Source: Mya arenaria
Taxonomy: Eukaryota; Mollusca; Bivalvia; Myida; Myidae
DNA: 64,000 nucleotides
Reading direction: 5' to 3'
Assembly (NCBI RefSeq): GCF_026914265.1
Contig: NC_069136.1
Location: 24,998,701 to 25,062,700, forward strand
The notes under the pieces were generated by a model. That model did not search any database, had not been told where the DNA came from, and worked only from the letters and a program-made list of their open reading frames with translations. Below, piece after piece: positions 11,400 through 43,356 of this stretch (within the stretch, counting starts at the first letter, position 1; each line of letters opens with the position of its first letter). The translations under genes and the position numbers were made by a program.

Positions 11400-12850
11400 A
11401 AAAAAAATGGCGTTTTGTTGTGCATTTTATTCTATGAGTTTTCAAGTTATTTAGGATGATGGCGGTGATATAGCTTTAATCATTTTTGGAAAAAATAAAT
11501 AAATATTCACTATATTTATATTCTTATTTATTTCATCTTCTTAATTCTATCTGAAATTTGTGATTGGACAGTCGGAATTTATGAACGATGCGCTTTTCTG
11601 ATTTCATGTCCGGTGTTTTTTTTACTTTGAAAGTTTGTAAAAAAAAATTGAACCTGCTACAGCAGACGTGGTATGTTCTTTAAATATGTATAAGTCAGTA
11701 TAAAATAAAATATGAGGCAATATTAATAATTCCTGATCTTTTGCTCAAAAAATGGCGTTTTGTAAAGACTCAAATACAGATACACTGCATTGATTCTATG
11801 GTTGATTTTTGTTTTCCTTAATATAATGAATAAAAATAATGTTAGGTTTAATTTCTTAGTCATGTGCTTAAAGATTGACAGTCGAAACTTAAAAAAATAT
11901 ATAATTAGATTAAAAAAGAGAGTTTATATTTACTTTGAAAACTGATTTATCACAGGCATATGTGTCACTTGAGAACTACCTTAAGTAGTCTCAGATTAGG
12001 TGAATAAGTTACAATATAAAACTGTTCTCCTTCAAGTGCTTCCGAAATGGATTGTCAGAACTGATTGGTTTCAATTTTCTTTACCCATTTATATATTTTA
12101 AGGTTTATTTTTAAACATATATTTGTTGATCCTGTGTTATTTTAAATCGACATAATATGAACCGTCCATTTAAAAAACAAGTCCAAAAATGAATATGGTC
12201 ATATATTTTTCCACACATTGCAACCAATTTCATCAAACAACGTGTACGTAGGCGTATATGTATATATTATTCTCGTTCTGACTAATCTATGCCGAAATTG
12301 TTCAAATTATTCTAGATTTTCTTAACTCCGTACTGCAGCTGATTATATTGGCAAGAAGGTATGGTAAAAAAGGAGTCGCTGTTAATAAATCTCGATTGCA
12401 AAAACGTTTATATAACCTACTTAAGAGCACTGCATTTTTTGCATACTCGAACAGTTAAATTTTTGTGCCGCGTGGACGACTCTTAATGACTCCTAAAGAT
12501 TGTTGCGAAACTTTAGATTGTAATATAAAGTTTGACAACTATGTTTGAATAGAGTGATAAATGTCATGAAATAATTTGGCTATTATCAAAATTCACTTTA
12601 AGCACCAGGAATGTATGTTTCTAACAGACAAAAAAATCTAAAATTATGAAACATGAAAAGAATTAATGACATTTCGTAAAACTTCATTACACAAAAGTAC
12701 TCGAAATTTTACAGCATAACAATATGTCTGCGTTAGGTAAACTCCCCGAGCTTGAAAATAATATTCCTAGATATTGATATTTTGTTACTGTTTATATTAT
12801 ATTCTCCCCAATTTTGAAACTACAACAATTGGCCTATTACTTTCGTTTCA
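11400..12850. other. AT-rich intergenic sequence, nothing recognised
   Basis: Very AT-rich with A and T homopolymers and no supported gene. The phrase AAAATGGCGTTTTGT occurs twice (about 11404 and 11750) and hints at an old duplication. Confidence 0.5.
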
Positions 12851-12885
12851 TCCATATTAATCATATATTCAAATGCATTGCAGCT

Positions 12886-13280
12886 AATTTTTAAAGTCAT
12901 CAATCATTATTAGCAAATCCGGATTAGCTACGGTTAATGAACCTGTATCGTCTGCATAGATTAAAACACTAGGGTTATTAGTATTGCGTTTTGATCCGGG
13001 AGGTTGTCTTCGACTCGAGTGGATTTTTGCAGATTCGGATTTCACGAGGATTTTCAGGAATATTGCGGATAGTACTAGCGACACTTTTGCCCCTTGTCGA
13101 ACGCCCTTTTTCCTTTAGAAGAACGGTGGGAATATAAATGATCACCTCAAAACAGGTTTTAATATTGTCGTACAAAGTTTGCTTTAAACGTCTGCACTCG
13201 CCTGATATGTCATAGTCATGTATAATTCTCCACAAACAAACCTTGTCAATATTCTCAAATGCAGACAAAAAAAACAACAT
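12886..13280 (-). pseudogene. LINE reverse-transcriptase remnant
   Basis: Read on the minus strand, one frame gives a SAFENIDKVCLW-like segment resembling the AFD..D...LW region of non-LTR reverse transcriptases. Another frame gives RQGAKVSLVLSAIF-like residues and then LIYADDTGSLT, the YADD active-site box. The RT signature is spread over at least two frames with stops, so this is a decayed fragment. The family cannot be assigned safely. Confidence 0.75.
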
Positions 13281-13464
13281 AGAAAAGTAATTTAAGAGAC
13301 CTACTTCGCAAAAGCGTTTGCGTGTCTAAATTATAGATAAATGTGTATGTTGACATCGTCAGTAACTTTGGTAGATGAAACTCAATAGTGGGTCATCTTA
13401 TTTTTTATAAAGTCCCTTTTTACGAGCAACCTATTGGATTGAAACTATTTATCATACAATTAAA

Positions 13465-13910
13465 ACTGCTGCAGTTTGCAAGCACCCGATTAGGTTGAAA
13501 TTAGAACTGATAAGTTTACAAACGCTCGATAAGGTTGAAATTAGAACTGGTGACGTTTACAGACGCTCGATTAGGTTGAAATTAGGACTGGTGACGTTTA
13601 CAGACGCTCGATTAGGTTGAAATTAGAACTGGTGACGTTTACAGACGCTCGATTAGGTTGAAATTAGAACTGGTGACGTTTACAGACGCTCGATTAGGTT
13701 GAAATTAGGACTGGTGACGTTTACAGACGCTCGATTAGGTTGAAATTAGGACTGGTGACGTTTACAGACGCTCGATTAGGTTGAAATTAGAACTGGTGAC
13801 GTTTACAGACGCTCGATTAGGTTGAAATTAGGACTGGTGACGTTTACAGACGCTCGATTAGGTTGAAATTAGGACTGGTGAAGTTTTCAAACGCTATATT
13901 AGGTTGAAAC
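13465..13910. repeat. 41 bp minisatellite
   Basis: About ten to eleven copies of a 41 bp unit (GAAATTAGAACTGGTGACGT, then TTACAGACGCTCGATTAGGTT). Central copies differ mainly at AGAACTGG versus AGGACTGG. The outer copies are more diverged. Non-coding. Confidence 0.95.
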
Positions 13911-15769
13911 AAGTTGACAAAGTATGAATAGGAATGATTTGGAATGAGATGCCAATTTAATGGCATCTCCTTCCGTTTATTTCTTTTTACGTTTACAACT
14001 TAATTGCTTTATTCATTTTGCATATGCACGTGCAAAATCGTGCATTGACAACAATTTTTGAATTTTACAGGCAACAGGTATAATCCGTGGAAAAGGAGAA
14101 AACTTATTAGGAACATATATTTGTTTCTTTTGAACAGGTTTACTTTTCACATATAATTCAATGCGAAATATGAGACAAATAAATTCTGACGATGACTGAA
14201 ATTGTCCTTCAACACCTAAACCATGGATTTCCCTATTGCCTTTAACAGTAATTTGAAAGACATACAAAGTAACAAATTATTCTTTACCAAGTGTATTTAA
14301 GGAAATTGTATTGAAGGAAACTGTTCAAATGAAATGGTACTTTTTTAATGAGATTTGCTCCTAAAATAGAATTGCTCAAACTGTGCAATAGTATGAATTA
14401 ATTCAAATATTTTTTATGGTGCATAAGATAAGAAATGCAACAAAGAATGTTTTTCAAACTTATCAAATATCAAAAATACGTCCATGAAGGTACCATTTTA
14501 ATTTGAACTTACAAAAAAATGAACATAGCAAAAATACATGACAACAAATTTCTTAACAATTCAAATACACTAACAAACATAAAATCAATGTATTACTATG
14601 TGTAGCATGTCTTGCCAAAAAAAAAAAAAAAGCCTAATTAAATGATAACAAATATTATCTTATAAACTTAGCTTTAGGGAAGTTACTATTCAAATAAAAC
14701 AAGCATGACCACAGGGATGAAATTGTTATAACAAAAATTTGTTTTAACAAACCTTCCAAAACAACTTCCAACCATTTTATCAGAAGCAAATATTTAACAT
14801 GTATTAAAAAGGTTAAGAGTTCCTTTACTGGCACTATAATTTGTATAATGCAGATGTTTGTACAGATGAAAATAAAATATGAATGAATTACTTTATTAGC
14901 AAAGCTTGTATGCTATTGTTGTAACTATTTATTATCTTAATGTCTAGTTCTTTATTGAAAAAATTACACTATTGTAGAATTTACTCTACAAACCCCTGAA
15001 ACTGCCTTTTGTAATTACCCTATAAGCAAAATTAAAACACTATCAATTATTGATCTCCGATATATTGTATATATCATATCACCAATTCCAGTATATAATC
15101 AAGATATACATGTATGTCATTTTCCAACTCCAACATATTTTTAATCTAAAAAATTAGAAAGTGTATGTTGACGCATATGTCAGTATTGATTTGGAAGTAC
15201 AACTTGTTTATAAAACAACTGTATAACTTCACAAATCATTCGATTACATGCATCATATAATCACAGAAATAGTTCACACATTTATTATTGGGATAGCAAC
15301 ATACAATTATGTACTATGCATGACTGAAATACAATAAAATCAAAGGCCTTTCTAACATTAAATATACCCGTCTGAATGACTTAAAATGTCGGTTTTTGAG
15401 GGCCTAAATTTTGTAAATCTATACTAAGGATACAGTTACATGATGCCCTTCTAAAATGATCTACAACACACATTGCACAATTGGACATTTGTAAAATTAT
15501 CCTTACCTATAAATATGTCATAGCAACAAACAATTGTCGCAATGGCAACATTTGTTGCTTCTAAAATGGTTTCACTATTTGAACAAAAATCTAAATTTTC
15601 TACTCTTCTTCTCTACCCTTCAAACATTTATGACACTGCAAAATTATCAATTCTGATTTTCTGAACAATTTTATCATAGCATTTTGTGTTGTTGTTTTAT
15701 TTGCAGCAGAATAGTTTATTTCTCTAAATGTATCCAAAAATGTTATAATATTTAATTCAACTTTTATTA

Positions 15770-15970
15770 CTAGAATTCCACGAACCGGATGTGTCATCTA
15801 TCTGAAGCGCCCATTATTTTTCTTCTTAAAGTCACCATAACCTTGACTGACCCAAACTCATCCTCTGACCATGCCCAATGTGTATATCAAGTTTGAGGAC
15901 TTCTGGCCAATTCATACAAACGTTATTGATCGGAAATGTAAAGGAGGCTAACAACGCCGCGGACAACAAC
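15770..15970 (+). repeat. Dispersed SINE-like repeat, copy 1
   Basis: Shares with 18985-19190 an ordered set of blocks: CTAGAATTCC, AGCGCCCATTATTTTT, GTCACCAT.ACC, CAATGTG.ATA.CAAGTTTG, AGGACT, and ATTGATCGGAAAT versus ATTGATTAGAAAT. It is non-coding, and orientation is the same in both copies. Confidence 0.7.
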
Positions 15971-18900
15971 GACACCACACAAAGTGAGCCATGTGTCTGT
16001 CATGCATTGCTGTGCAACCAACAACAATATGAAAGACCTCAAATGATTTGTATGTTCAAACAGTGAAAACAAATAATTATGCCAAGAAAGGCACATAGAA
16101 TCAAGACAATTTTCCTTACAGGAAATAAATATCAGAACAATAAAGTTAAAAAGGCCTTAAAGATATGGCTTATGACACCAATCCTTCATAAAATACAAGA
16201 AAACATTGATTCTTGCCATATAATATACAAACATCAAGCTCTAAAAACTCATAGCAGCAACCAATGATTTCTGACCAGTACAGATACAGATAACTAAACT
16301 GGAAGCTTTTAGAACAGTAAAAAACACTTTTATTTCTTTGCAACATTGCTGGCTCACTCACCATCGGAAAAACAACACACAAATTTGAAAATAGACCCCC
16401 CACTCCTCCCCGCAGTATTCATGAACAATTCAATAGCATTTTTCTGAAGGTTTGCCAAAATTCATTATTTATGGAAAACCTATTTTAAGGACATTCTTTG
16501 GTCACCAAAAGAAATATTATAAGTTACTCAGTCTTTAAGAGCCAGCAATATATATAAACTTATCATAATCGATAAAATGTTCCAATTCGAAAAAATGAAA
16601 ATATATTTTTTTTAATGCATACATGGTTCACTGAGTTGGAAACAAACCGAACCATGAGATATGCACTGTTTAAAATGAGCTAAAAGCTTAACCACAGAAC
16701 GAAATGCAACACTCAGTAATGTTTATAACGATTACTTTATGATAGAAACAGTTTCTACATGACAGTTTCTATTGAAATACTGATTGTAGTTAGGCAATAT
16801 ATAATTGATTCAATATTTAGCATCATTGGGCGAGTTGGCTTTCAGCTTTTAGAATGAAAAAAATAATTGTTTTACCAAAATCTAAATTTAAGCAAAGGCA
16901 TATCAATTTCTACACATAAATAATTAAAATAACATTTAACTATATTATACATAGAAGATGTATAGACCTTCAAATATATATGATGCTTTCTTTGTTATTT
17001 TCATTTTTGTTATCTGGTATGATGGGCATTGTAAAGAGAATATTTTTCTTCCTTTCAATGATACTTGGAACTGAATCCTTACACTAATTATTTAATCAAT
17101 TTGGTATCGCCTTATTTTTAACATGTGAAAAAATAACAATATTGTGTAGTACAACTAAATTTTGATTCATTTAAAAAAAATTATACAAATGTTGCATTTG
17201 GTTAGGACGTTAAAAAAGGCAAGTAAAATGCTCTGTTAAATGATGAAAACATTTACTGCTACTGCGAAAAAACATAGCAAGTTACAAATGGTGAAATCTT
17301 GTATCTAAATGAAAATAAAAATCAGTATGATTTAAACACGTACATCGAAACAGAGCATTTTATTTTGCTATTATATATTGCAAATACAGGTAACACACTT
17401 TAAATATCTATTTACATCTATATACATTAGGTATTTACAGTATATACAAAGTAAAAACAGAATGACAGCAGAACAGGACTAAGACAGAAAGATTTAACTA
17501 ACTAACTAAAGTGTATTTTCCAATGATAGGAAGATCAACATGTTAAGAAATTGTTTTGAAGTTAGAACAGATAAATATAAAATCTGAATTAAAATTCCAA
17601 GAGAAGAATATGAAAAACAAGATTATAATAATTACTGAATTAAACATCAATTAACTGAAATTATCAGTGATAACAATATTAAATCATTTGAACAGGAACT
17701 GTAAGCAAAGATTTTCATAACTTCCAGTTTACCTTTCAACATTATCGCACAAAATAAAAACAATAATTATGCATGTTTAAAAAATAAAAACTTAAAACTG
17801 GTAAAGAAGGTGCCATATTAGTCTGACAAACAATGCATGTTTCAGAAAGATTATCTTCCTGCAACTAATCCCAAGTCACCCCAACATCAGAAAAAAATCT
17901 CCCTCTCGATCATAGATTTTACAATTAACTATCTCCCTTCTGGCTCACAGGTCAGTATTTTACTTAATGATGAAACTGATACATCAGACACCTGAAATTC
18001 TCTTGTTCTCAAGTTAAAAAAGGGTAGAGTAAACAAATTGGAAATTTATATAAAAATCTTTGTTTTAACAAAGTTTAACACTATACATATTTAACTATCT
18101 ACATTGACATTCATTTTAAATGAACACAATAAAACATATAGAATGATGATTGAGCTTTTCGGAATGGATTATGGCAAATTAATCATTTCAGTAGAGACAA
18201 AAGAATGTGCTTTTAGTCCAACCCAAAATAATGCAAGGATTCCAAATACTCAAGGGAGTCGATACACTTTACTGGTAAAATTTGTTAAAATATCTATTAT
18301 TATTGGTAATATAACAGGGGTAAGAACCAGCTGGCAGCCAAAGAGGATAATTGAAATAGGTTTTTAGTCGGTTTGAATTTACCATTTCTTAAATAAATAT
18401 CAAAACATATGCATGGAAACTAGCGGGTTAATTTCTTTTTGAGATGGTTCAGCCCAAAGTTTTAGAGAACCCTGTATAAACCATGAAGCAATATTATTTG
18501 TTTTCTTGCCAATATTTATTTCTGAATGTGTATGTATGTCAACAATACAACAATATACATACTTCTTACACCTTAAGATAATTTCCAAAAAAAAAATGTT
18601 TCCCTGCTTATCAACCCTTTTGTATCTTTAGGTATGTTACAGGAACCACTACTTTACTTTTTTGAGGCCATTAAAGACACAATTTTACAACAAACTGATT
18701 TTCATGAATTAATATTTTAGTACTCCTTGAAGTAATTTCAAAGCAGAAAATGTGGTTGTATCGAACAAATTTACTAATATAGTATAAATGCACAATCTTA
18801 AAATTTAACACATTTATACATTACAATAAAACAAATCTTGTTTGGCAAAATTGAATTGTTTGGTAACATATATCCAATTCAAGATTGCAAGAAATATTCA

Positions 18901-18984
18901 GAAAATACAAGAGCTTTGCATATTCATTCATTAAGATCAAGTTACAAATTTGCATTAAAAAACTTGATAAACAAAATTAAGAAC

Positions 18985-19195
18985 TAGAATTCCGCTTATC
19001 AGAAGAGACGCCCGTCAAAGCGCCCATTATTTTTTAGCAAAGGTCACCATGACCCATTGACCTCAAAATCAATAGGGTCTACTGTTCATGAGCAATGTGC
19101 ATACCAAGTTTGAGGACTACAACTTGTAATCAAAATTTATTGATTAGAAATTAAATTGTAACAAAAGTGCAGACGCCAGATAAAGTAATCCCTGT
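18985..19195 (+). repeat. Dispersed SINE-like repeat, copy 2
   Basis: Second copy of the family at 15770-15970, with the same block order and orientation. A weaker relative (GACCGTGACCACTGACGGGG, then ATTGATTGGAAA) may lie near 32415-32490. Confidence 0.7.
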
Positions 19196-20021
19196 GTGTT
19201 TCCCTTGAAGGCAACACAGAAACTACAATCTATATCTTATGCAAAAAACCCAACCTTTTTTTTTTAAATAGAGAAAAAAAGAGTATGAGATTTCTGAAAT
19301 AAAAGCATTGTTTTAAATATTGTTCTATTTACAGCTTTGTAAAAAAATTCTAATGAATCGGACAATACTGTTTGCAAATACCCATGCCTAGAGCTGATAA
19401 TTTGACGTTTTGATCAAACTCGCACAATTCTTCTCTCTCATGATTTTCACACTTGCTAAAAAGAAAATTAGTTCTCCCTTTGGTCACACCAAGGACAGAA
19501 GGAACAACTCTCTCTCGCAGTATTTACACTTGCGACAGTAACATTAGTTCTCTCTCGTTAGCCACAATTGTGACAGCATAAGTTCTCTCGCACAATTATC
19601 ACATAATTTGTGACTGGATTTGAGTCCTTTTCTCTCGATATTAATAATTTTGAATGAATAATTATTTCTCCCTTACGCCACCAGTCAACCTTTCGACTAA
19701 AGAATTATTTCTCTCTCCAAAGTCTCAAATCTCCCTCCCATCTATTCCTGCTTTCTCCCATAACTAAATGAGGCACATATTCTGGTCTCCTGTGTTTAAC
19801 CTTCAACAAATTTATCTTCAAATCTGTATAAATGGAACTAATACGCTAGCATGAAAACAAACCTGCTAAACTTAAATTGATTAACTTGATAGGGTTGATA
19901 TTGCTAATGAAAATATGGTTAAAACAAGCATGTCTGATATTTTTTTCTTTAAAACAAGTTCTTTACTAAAACTGCAATAGGTAATAATGTAGCACCAGCA
20001 GATATTTAAGATGTGAATAAT

Positions 20022-20552
20022 CTAGCATGTGCTAAGACAGTACCATGACAATAAGTCGGGATCGTTAGAGAAATTTCCCCTCAAATAATCGTGATCCTCA
20101 TTTCCTCCACTTTCTTGTGTGTCTGGACTTTCCACATGACTGCCTTCTGTGTTACTATTTATAGACACGACATTAGGGGATTCCCTCCAGTATGCTCTTG
20201 CTTGATCACCTATCTGATCAAAAGATAATGCCCTGGTGTCGATATTATCGTTTTCATCGATCATCTGATTTATATCGGCACTATAAGATTGCGCCTCGGA
20301 TGGACTACAGCTATTTAGCAAATGTATATTAGAGTCTGATCCATAAATAGAAGCCGTACTGGAGTTCACCGACACACGGTCAGCATTGCCTCCCCTGGCT
20401 GAAAAACCAGTCTCTGACATCACATCAGAGTTAGTTCCTCTCGATGATATGACATCATCAGACTGGTTTACAAGTAAACTATCACAAGAAGATCCAATAT
20501 TGACTGGGTCACTCCCGCCTATTTCAACATGCTCCCCAACAGAGTCCTCTAG
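20022..20552 (-). CDS. Candidate stop-codon readthrough extension of importin alpha (176 codons)
   Basis: Immediately after the importin alpha TGA (20555-20553) the same frame stays open for 176 codons, from CTA at 20552-20550 to TAG at 20024-20022. I checked codons 20552-20418 one by one: there is no stop. The stop context is UGA CUA G, the best known readthrough-promoting context in animals. The extension has no lysine, 7 Arg, about 32 Ser and about 30 Asp/Glu, so it is predicted acidic and disordered. In such AT-rich DNA a Lys-free 176-codon frame is unlikely by chance and suggests selection at protein level. The internal ATG at 20420 is in the same frame. Alternatives: a spliced isoform that removes the TGA, or a downstream cistron. 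Readthrough itself is inference. Confidence 0.7.
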   Translation of the reverse strand, partial: LEDSVGEHVEIGGSDPVNIGSSCDSLLVNQSDDVISSRGTNSDVMSETGFSARGGNADRVSVNSSTASIYGSDSNIHLLNSCSPSEAQSYSADINQMIDENDNIDTRALSFDQIGDQARAYWRESPNVVSINSNTEGSHVESPDTQESGGNEDHDYLRGNFSNDPDLLSWYCLSTC

Positions 20553-34065
<13,513 letters not shown>

Positions 34066-34192
34066 TTTGATTGATGAAGAGCAAAATAATTCAGATTTTC
34101 CAGAAACCACGATTTCTTTCCAAGATGTCGGAATAATCTCTATCAATGAAAACGCATTGGCTAGTATGTCAACCCTGATTGGTCGAAACTTC

Positions 34193-36080
34193 GGCTACCA
34201 GACAAATCGGCCCCTTACCAAATCGGCCCCTAGCTCAAACGGTTACCTTTTCGGCCCCTTACCAAATCGTCCCCATCCCGTAGACGTTTCGGCCCCTGAT
34301 TACCGAGACGTTTCGGCCCTTATTTTTATTTTATTTTTTATATCTAAATTTATTGTTTAAGTAAAAAACATGTAATTTCATTTTATTCTTTTTAATAGAC
34401 AAAGCTTTATACATGCATACAAAGGTATAGATAAAAATTAGATTTAAAGAAAATATCTGTACACTTGAAAACATATTTTTATTTTATTTCTAAATATAAG
34501 TAAAAAACATGTAATTTCATTTTTTTTATTTTAAGAGACAAAGCTATATACATGCATACAAAGATATAGATAAAAATAGATTAAAAGAAAATATCTGTAC
34601 ACTTGAAAACATGTAAAGATTTATTCACGAGATATTTTTATAAGACGAAATAGAGTTGAAGAAGAAATGTTTAAACATCATTTTTTTTTAAATAATCTTT
34701 ATATATCATACATAACTATGTTGCTAATATTATGTATAATGACATGTCCATTGTCTAACATCAGTCTTGACCAAACACCTATCGCCCGCCGTAGATGGCA
34801 CCAACATTTTTCAGGAACTCCTCGCAGGTGACCTTATGCGAATCGTATGAGTCCCACTCATCCATGATCCTGGCGTTGATGTCCCTGTAACGCTCTCGAT
34901 ATAAGTTATAAATTTTATGAAATTCAGTTATTTATATTCAAATCAGGTATATATAAGGATGAAAAAAAAAACTATTATTAATCTTATATCGAATACGTAT
35001 GCAAAACCATACTGGCTTAAACGGTGATTTTAGACAGACGGTCTTATGGCGAATTGTCACATTCCACAGAGGTATCAGGCGTTGAAATTGTGACACTTTG
35101 TGTTTACAAGCTTATAAATACGTCTACAAGGTTTGTTCCGACTTTCCCAACCGCTAATTCTCACACTTAAAGATTAATACCAATTATCTCTTCGCACCTC
35201 AAACAGAATATTATTTCACTTTTTTTATTACGTATATATTGTTTTACTCTTTTTAAAATGCATTTGAACTATCAAGTTGTATCTTGTTTGCAATTCATAT
35301 CTATAAAACAAACATTATTTCCTAATTATGTTTAGATAAAACACTAATTGTCAAAAATAATAATTAATAATTATTCTGGAGCAAAGTATACCACATAGAT
35401 AACAAATTAATGGTTAAAATGTAAAAGGCATTTTTAAAAAACGCAACACGTTTAAAACAAATGGTACCCACTTTTAGAAACGATTTAATATATATACTTA
35501 CGTTGTTTATATTACTCAAATCTTCTTCAATCAACTCTAAATAACATTAACAAATTAAAGACAATTATTCATTCACACGTCTTTGAATGTCTTTTTCACA
35601 CCCACAACACTAACAGTTTGCCTTGCAAAAAAGAACGCATGGTTAAAAGACAAATTTTCTTTGTAGTCTTTAATGATCAATTAATAATTAACAGTTATAA
35701 CAAATAAAATTTCTTAGATTTTCTAACATTTTATATTAAAAATCAGGGTTAATAGTTATTTAGTTTTTTATTATATTTTTATATCAGTCATATCAATGTT
35801 TTTCATGCATATCTGTCTATTTTTAAATTTAAAGATTTTATTTACAACTTATTAACAGATCTCATTGACATTTATAAGTCGACCTACAATGTTTTTCTTT
35901 ATACTCAAGATAAAAAAATAAAATAAAATTAAGGGGCCGAAATGTCTCTATTGAAAATCACTAAGGGGCCGAAACGTCTCGAGTCATTTTAATTAAGGGG
36001 ACGAAATGGCAGGGCCGAAACGTCTTAGGGGCCGATTTGGTAGTAGGCCGATTTGGTAAGGGGCCGATTTGTCTTGCTCC
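34193..36080. mobile_element. MULE-like DNA transposon with 9 bp target duplication
   Basis: The ends are long inverted repeats built of short GC-rich modules (ACAAATCGGCCCCTTACC, AAATCGGCCCC, GACGTTTCGGCCCC) at 34193-34325 and inverted at 35933-36080. The flanks carry the same 9 bp CGAAACTTC (34184-34192 and 36081-36089). A 9 bp duplication with long inverted ends is typical of the Mutator/MULE superfamily. The AT-rich interior holds one short coding-like segment (34779-34890, minus). The element lies 127 bp upstream of the importin alpha ATG. Confidence 0.85.
34779..34890 (-). pseudogene. C-terminal coding fragment inside MULE-like element
   Basis: A GC-richer island on the minus strand reads ...RDINARIMDEW, then DSYDSHKVTCEEFLKNVGA and IYGGR to a TAG at 34781-34779. 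A CAG acceptor-like site precedes it at 34884-34886, so it may have been the last exon of the element's protein. The rest of any transposase is missing. I do not recognise the domain. Confidence 0.45.
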
Positions 36081-36089
36081 CGAAACTTC

Positions 36090-38510
36090 AACCCGCGAAA
36101 TTTTAGAGGTTAAACATATGTTAATATTAAATGGTTATCCTAAGATTGAAAGGCAAATTTCTTTAATTTTGAAACAGATTAATATGTAATGATTATTTTC
36201 TTTCGGTTTAATTCACGTTCTTTCTTATAAGTCGTGTTTATCTTTATAAAAACACAAAAACAATTATCAAAACACTCGACCAATGAAAACCAACGTTTCA
36301 AAGGGGTTGTCTTCACCTCAGACATTGCAAAGCTGTTGAACGTTACATTCGAAGTCATTTTTTTTTCGTTTCCTTTTAAAAATTTCAATTAAACGCATTT
36401 GTAATTCATAAATTTTAAATATTATTTTTGTTGGATGAAAATAGGACAGTTCTATTTTTAATGCGCCAGAATATTTTTTTTCGAAAGCATCGCCCACTCT
36501 CAGGCTCGTACACAGAAGGTTCGTACGAAGTTCTCCAACACAGACCGCCTCATCATAGTTCACGTTAGCATGGTTTATATTAACCTCATTAATGCTCGTA
36601 TCTAGGGAACTTTATTTAACATTTGGATATTTATTTTGTTCTCTAAACGCCACAAGTTGGTTGATTCATTCCTATGATGTAAAAAAATATATTATTCAAC
36701 TGTAACTCCACAATATTTATGATATTTATTACTGTATTGTTAAATAAAAACACAAACGTTACACGTCACTTAATTATTTTTAGACAATACCTTTCTCTTA
36801 TGCACTTTTGTGAAACATAAATTCAGATCGATCTGTCAACAAAGCATCGTCATTTTGGAACTATCAAGCAGGTTATCTTTCCGCTCAATATTCTTATCAC
36901 TGGAAGTGGGATCTGTCATTCTTGGCTAGGAAAATAAGTGGGATATGGACGCGTAGAGTCGCCAAAATAAAAATCGTAAACGACTCTGAAGCTGCTGTTT
37001 ATATGGACTAGGTTTATATACGGGTTTTGATCAGGGTTCTGCAATAGTCTAAAATAATAGACGTGTTATACGGGATTCTTCCAATCCCTAACGTCTAAAC
37101 GGGAATGTGCAAAAAACGGGGGTGTTTTAAAAATATTGAAATTGTTTAAAGGGAAGTATTTTATGGTTGAAATTGATCATAAAGAGTTATATTCATATTT
37201 TACCATGTAAGTGAAATGTTATTTTGCACTAAACAAGCATTTTATGCATTAAAACAAGTTGTTTACCTTTCCATAAAACGAAAGCTGACTGACACAGACA
37301 ACAATTATGCGAAGGGGAACAACTCGATACAATCGTAATAGCTCGGCCTCCTCCGACAAAGCTTCGAGATAGACCTCGTTATACAATCGTAACAACTCGG
37401 CCATGGCCGAAATGTTCCGAGTGATTTAAAACTGTGCCCTAAAGCCTTGCAGGTGCCCTTCATGTATATATCATTATGTTTTGACAGAATGAAATGAAAA
37501 AAAGCCGTCAAACTCATAATTATAAGTTGGATATTTATTTTTTTGTGTACGGAACTAATATAAAATAACATTATCTGGTAATATTTCTTGTTTTTATGAT
37601 ATTTTATAGACGCTATATGCTTTAACCCGGAATCCTGATCGGAACAACTACCCACTTTTGATACTAAACAATTTGTACGTGAAGGATTTGCCATATCAAA
37701 AATCTAAAAAAAATCCGTCAACGTACAATTATTTGGACTAGGTTCTGCAATGGAGGGACAGGTGCTTAGTAACTTAGTGTGAAAAGGGCTTATTCTATCA
37801 AGCTGTGATGAACATAAAATATAAGGGATCGGGATTAATTGAAATAACATAAGGCCATCATGTCATTTTAATTAACCACAATCCCTTATATTTAATGTGA
37901 AAATCATAATGTTCAAGTTTGATGAGCTATAAAATATGTTTGCATCAACCTATAGTTTTAAACGTTTGCATAATATATAGGGAGGATATTTTGTGCACTA
38001 TGATTTTGTTTGTGTCTGAACTGAGCTGTTCAACTCTTTGCATGTCTCTGATGTTGCTGGCACAGTTACACACTATTAAACACAATCAAAAGAACATAAC
38101 CTGATGAAATCATATTAACTTTAACTGTCAAACATATGTGTTTCAAATTATATAAACGCAAGAAGTTTCAATATGGTATAATACTTAGCTGCAATTTTGA
38201 GGACCATTATGGACCCTTATCATATTATTCTTCAGTTCAATTTAACTTTTACATGTTTTCGATATGATTATGCCTTTAACCGGACCTCATTTCTATGGAC
38301 AGCCTAAAATGACAACCAGTCATCGAAGATTCTCATGAACAAATTTTCTATAAATATGCAAAAACATGAAACATCTTGAGAATTAACTTCCTGTCTGAAT
38401 TTTTATATCATTCTCATTTATGATTTAGTCATGATTACATTTCATAGTGATTTGTAAACATCTCTTAGTACTTAGCTCTTAATTGTTCTTAGTAGCATGT
38501 TATCTTTTTC
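36090..38510. other. Intergenic region between importin alpha and EBPL-like gene
   Basis: Divergent intergenic space that must contain the EBPL-like promoter and 5' exon and perhaps the importin promoter. Short ORFs here are not convincing. At 37007-37050 and 37730-37755 the words GGACTAGGTT and GGTTCTGCAAT recur. Nearby repeated GTTATACAATCGTAA..CTCGGCC phrases (37320-37410) look like old repeat debris. A palindrome is listed separately. Confidence 0.45.
37808..37906. repeat. Imperfect palindrome, arms ~35 bp
   Basis: ACATAAAATATAAGGGAT...GGGATTAATTGAAAT near 37811 is inverted as ATTTTAATTAACCACAATCC, then CTTATATTTAATGT near 37872-37903. It would form a hairpin. It is perhaps the whole of a small inverted-repeat element. 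Confidence 0.75.
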
Positions 38511-38519
38511 AGATAAGTA

Positions 38520-43356
<4,837 letters not shown>

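Larger units (their letters stand above)
13920..20021 (-). other. AT-rich region downstream of importin alpha; probable long 3' UTR plus flank
   Basis: About 6 kb of strongly AT-rich sequence with many homopolymers and several minus-strand AATAAA-like signals (TTTATT on the plus strand). No conserved ORF is visible. Two copies of a dispersed repeat lie inside (about 15770-15970 and 18985-19190). How much is transcribed as 3' UTR cannot be told from sequence. Confidence 0.4.

Noticed and set aside
34067-34360. 97-codon plus-strand ORF
   Set aside because: It starts in the importin alpha 5' flank and runs into the MULE-like inverted repeat, so it is a chance fusion of unrelated sequence.
36318-36563. 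81-codon minus-strand ORF upstream of importin alpha
   Set aside because: AT-rich, no domain, and no splice junction linking it to the importin coding exon.
37305-37694. 129-codon minus-strand ORF
   Set aside because: Low-complexity AT-rich translation with repeat debris and no recognisable domain or splice context.
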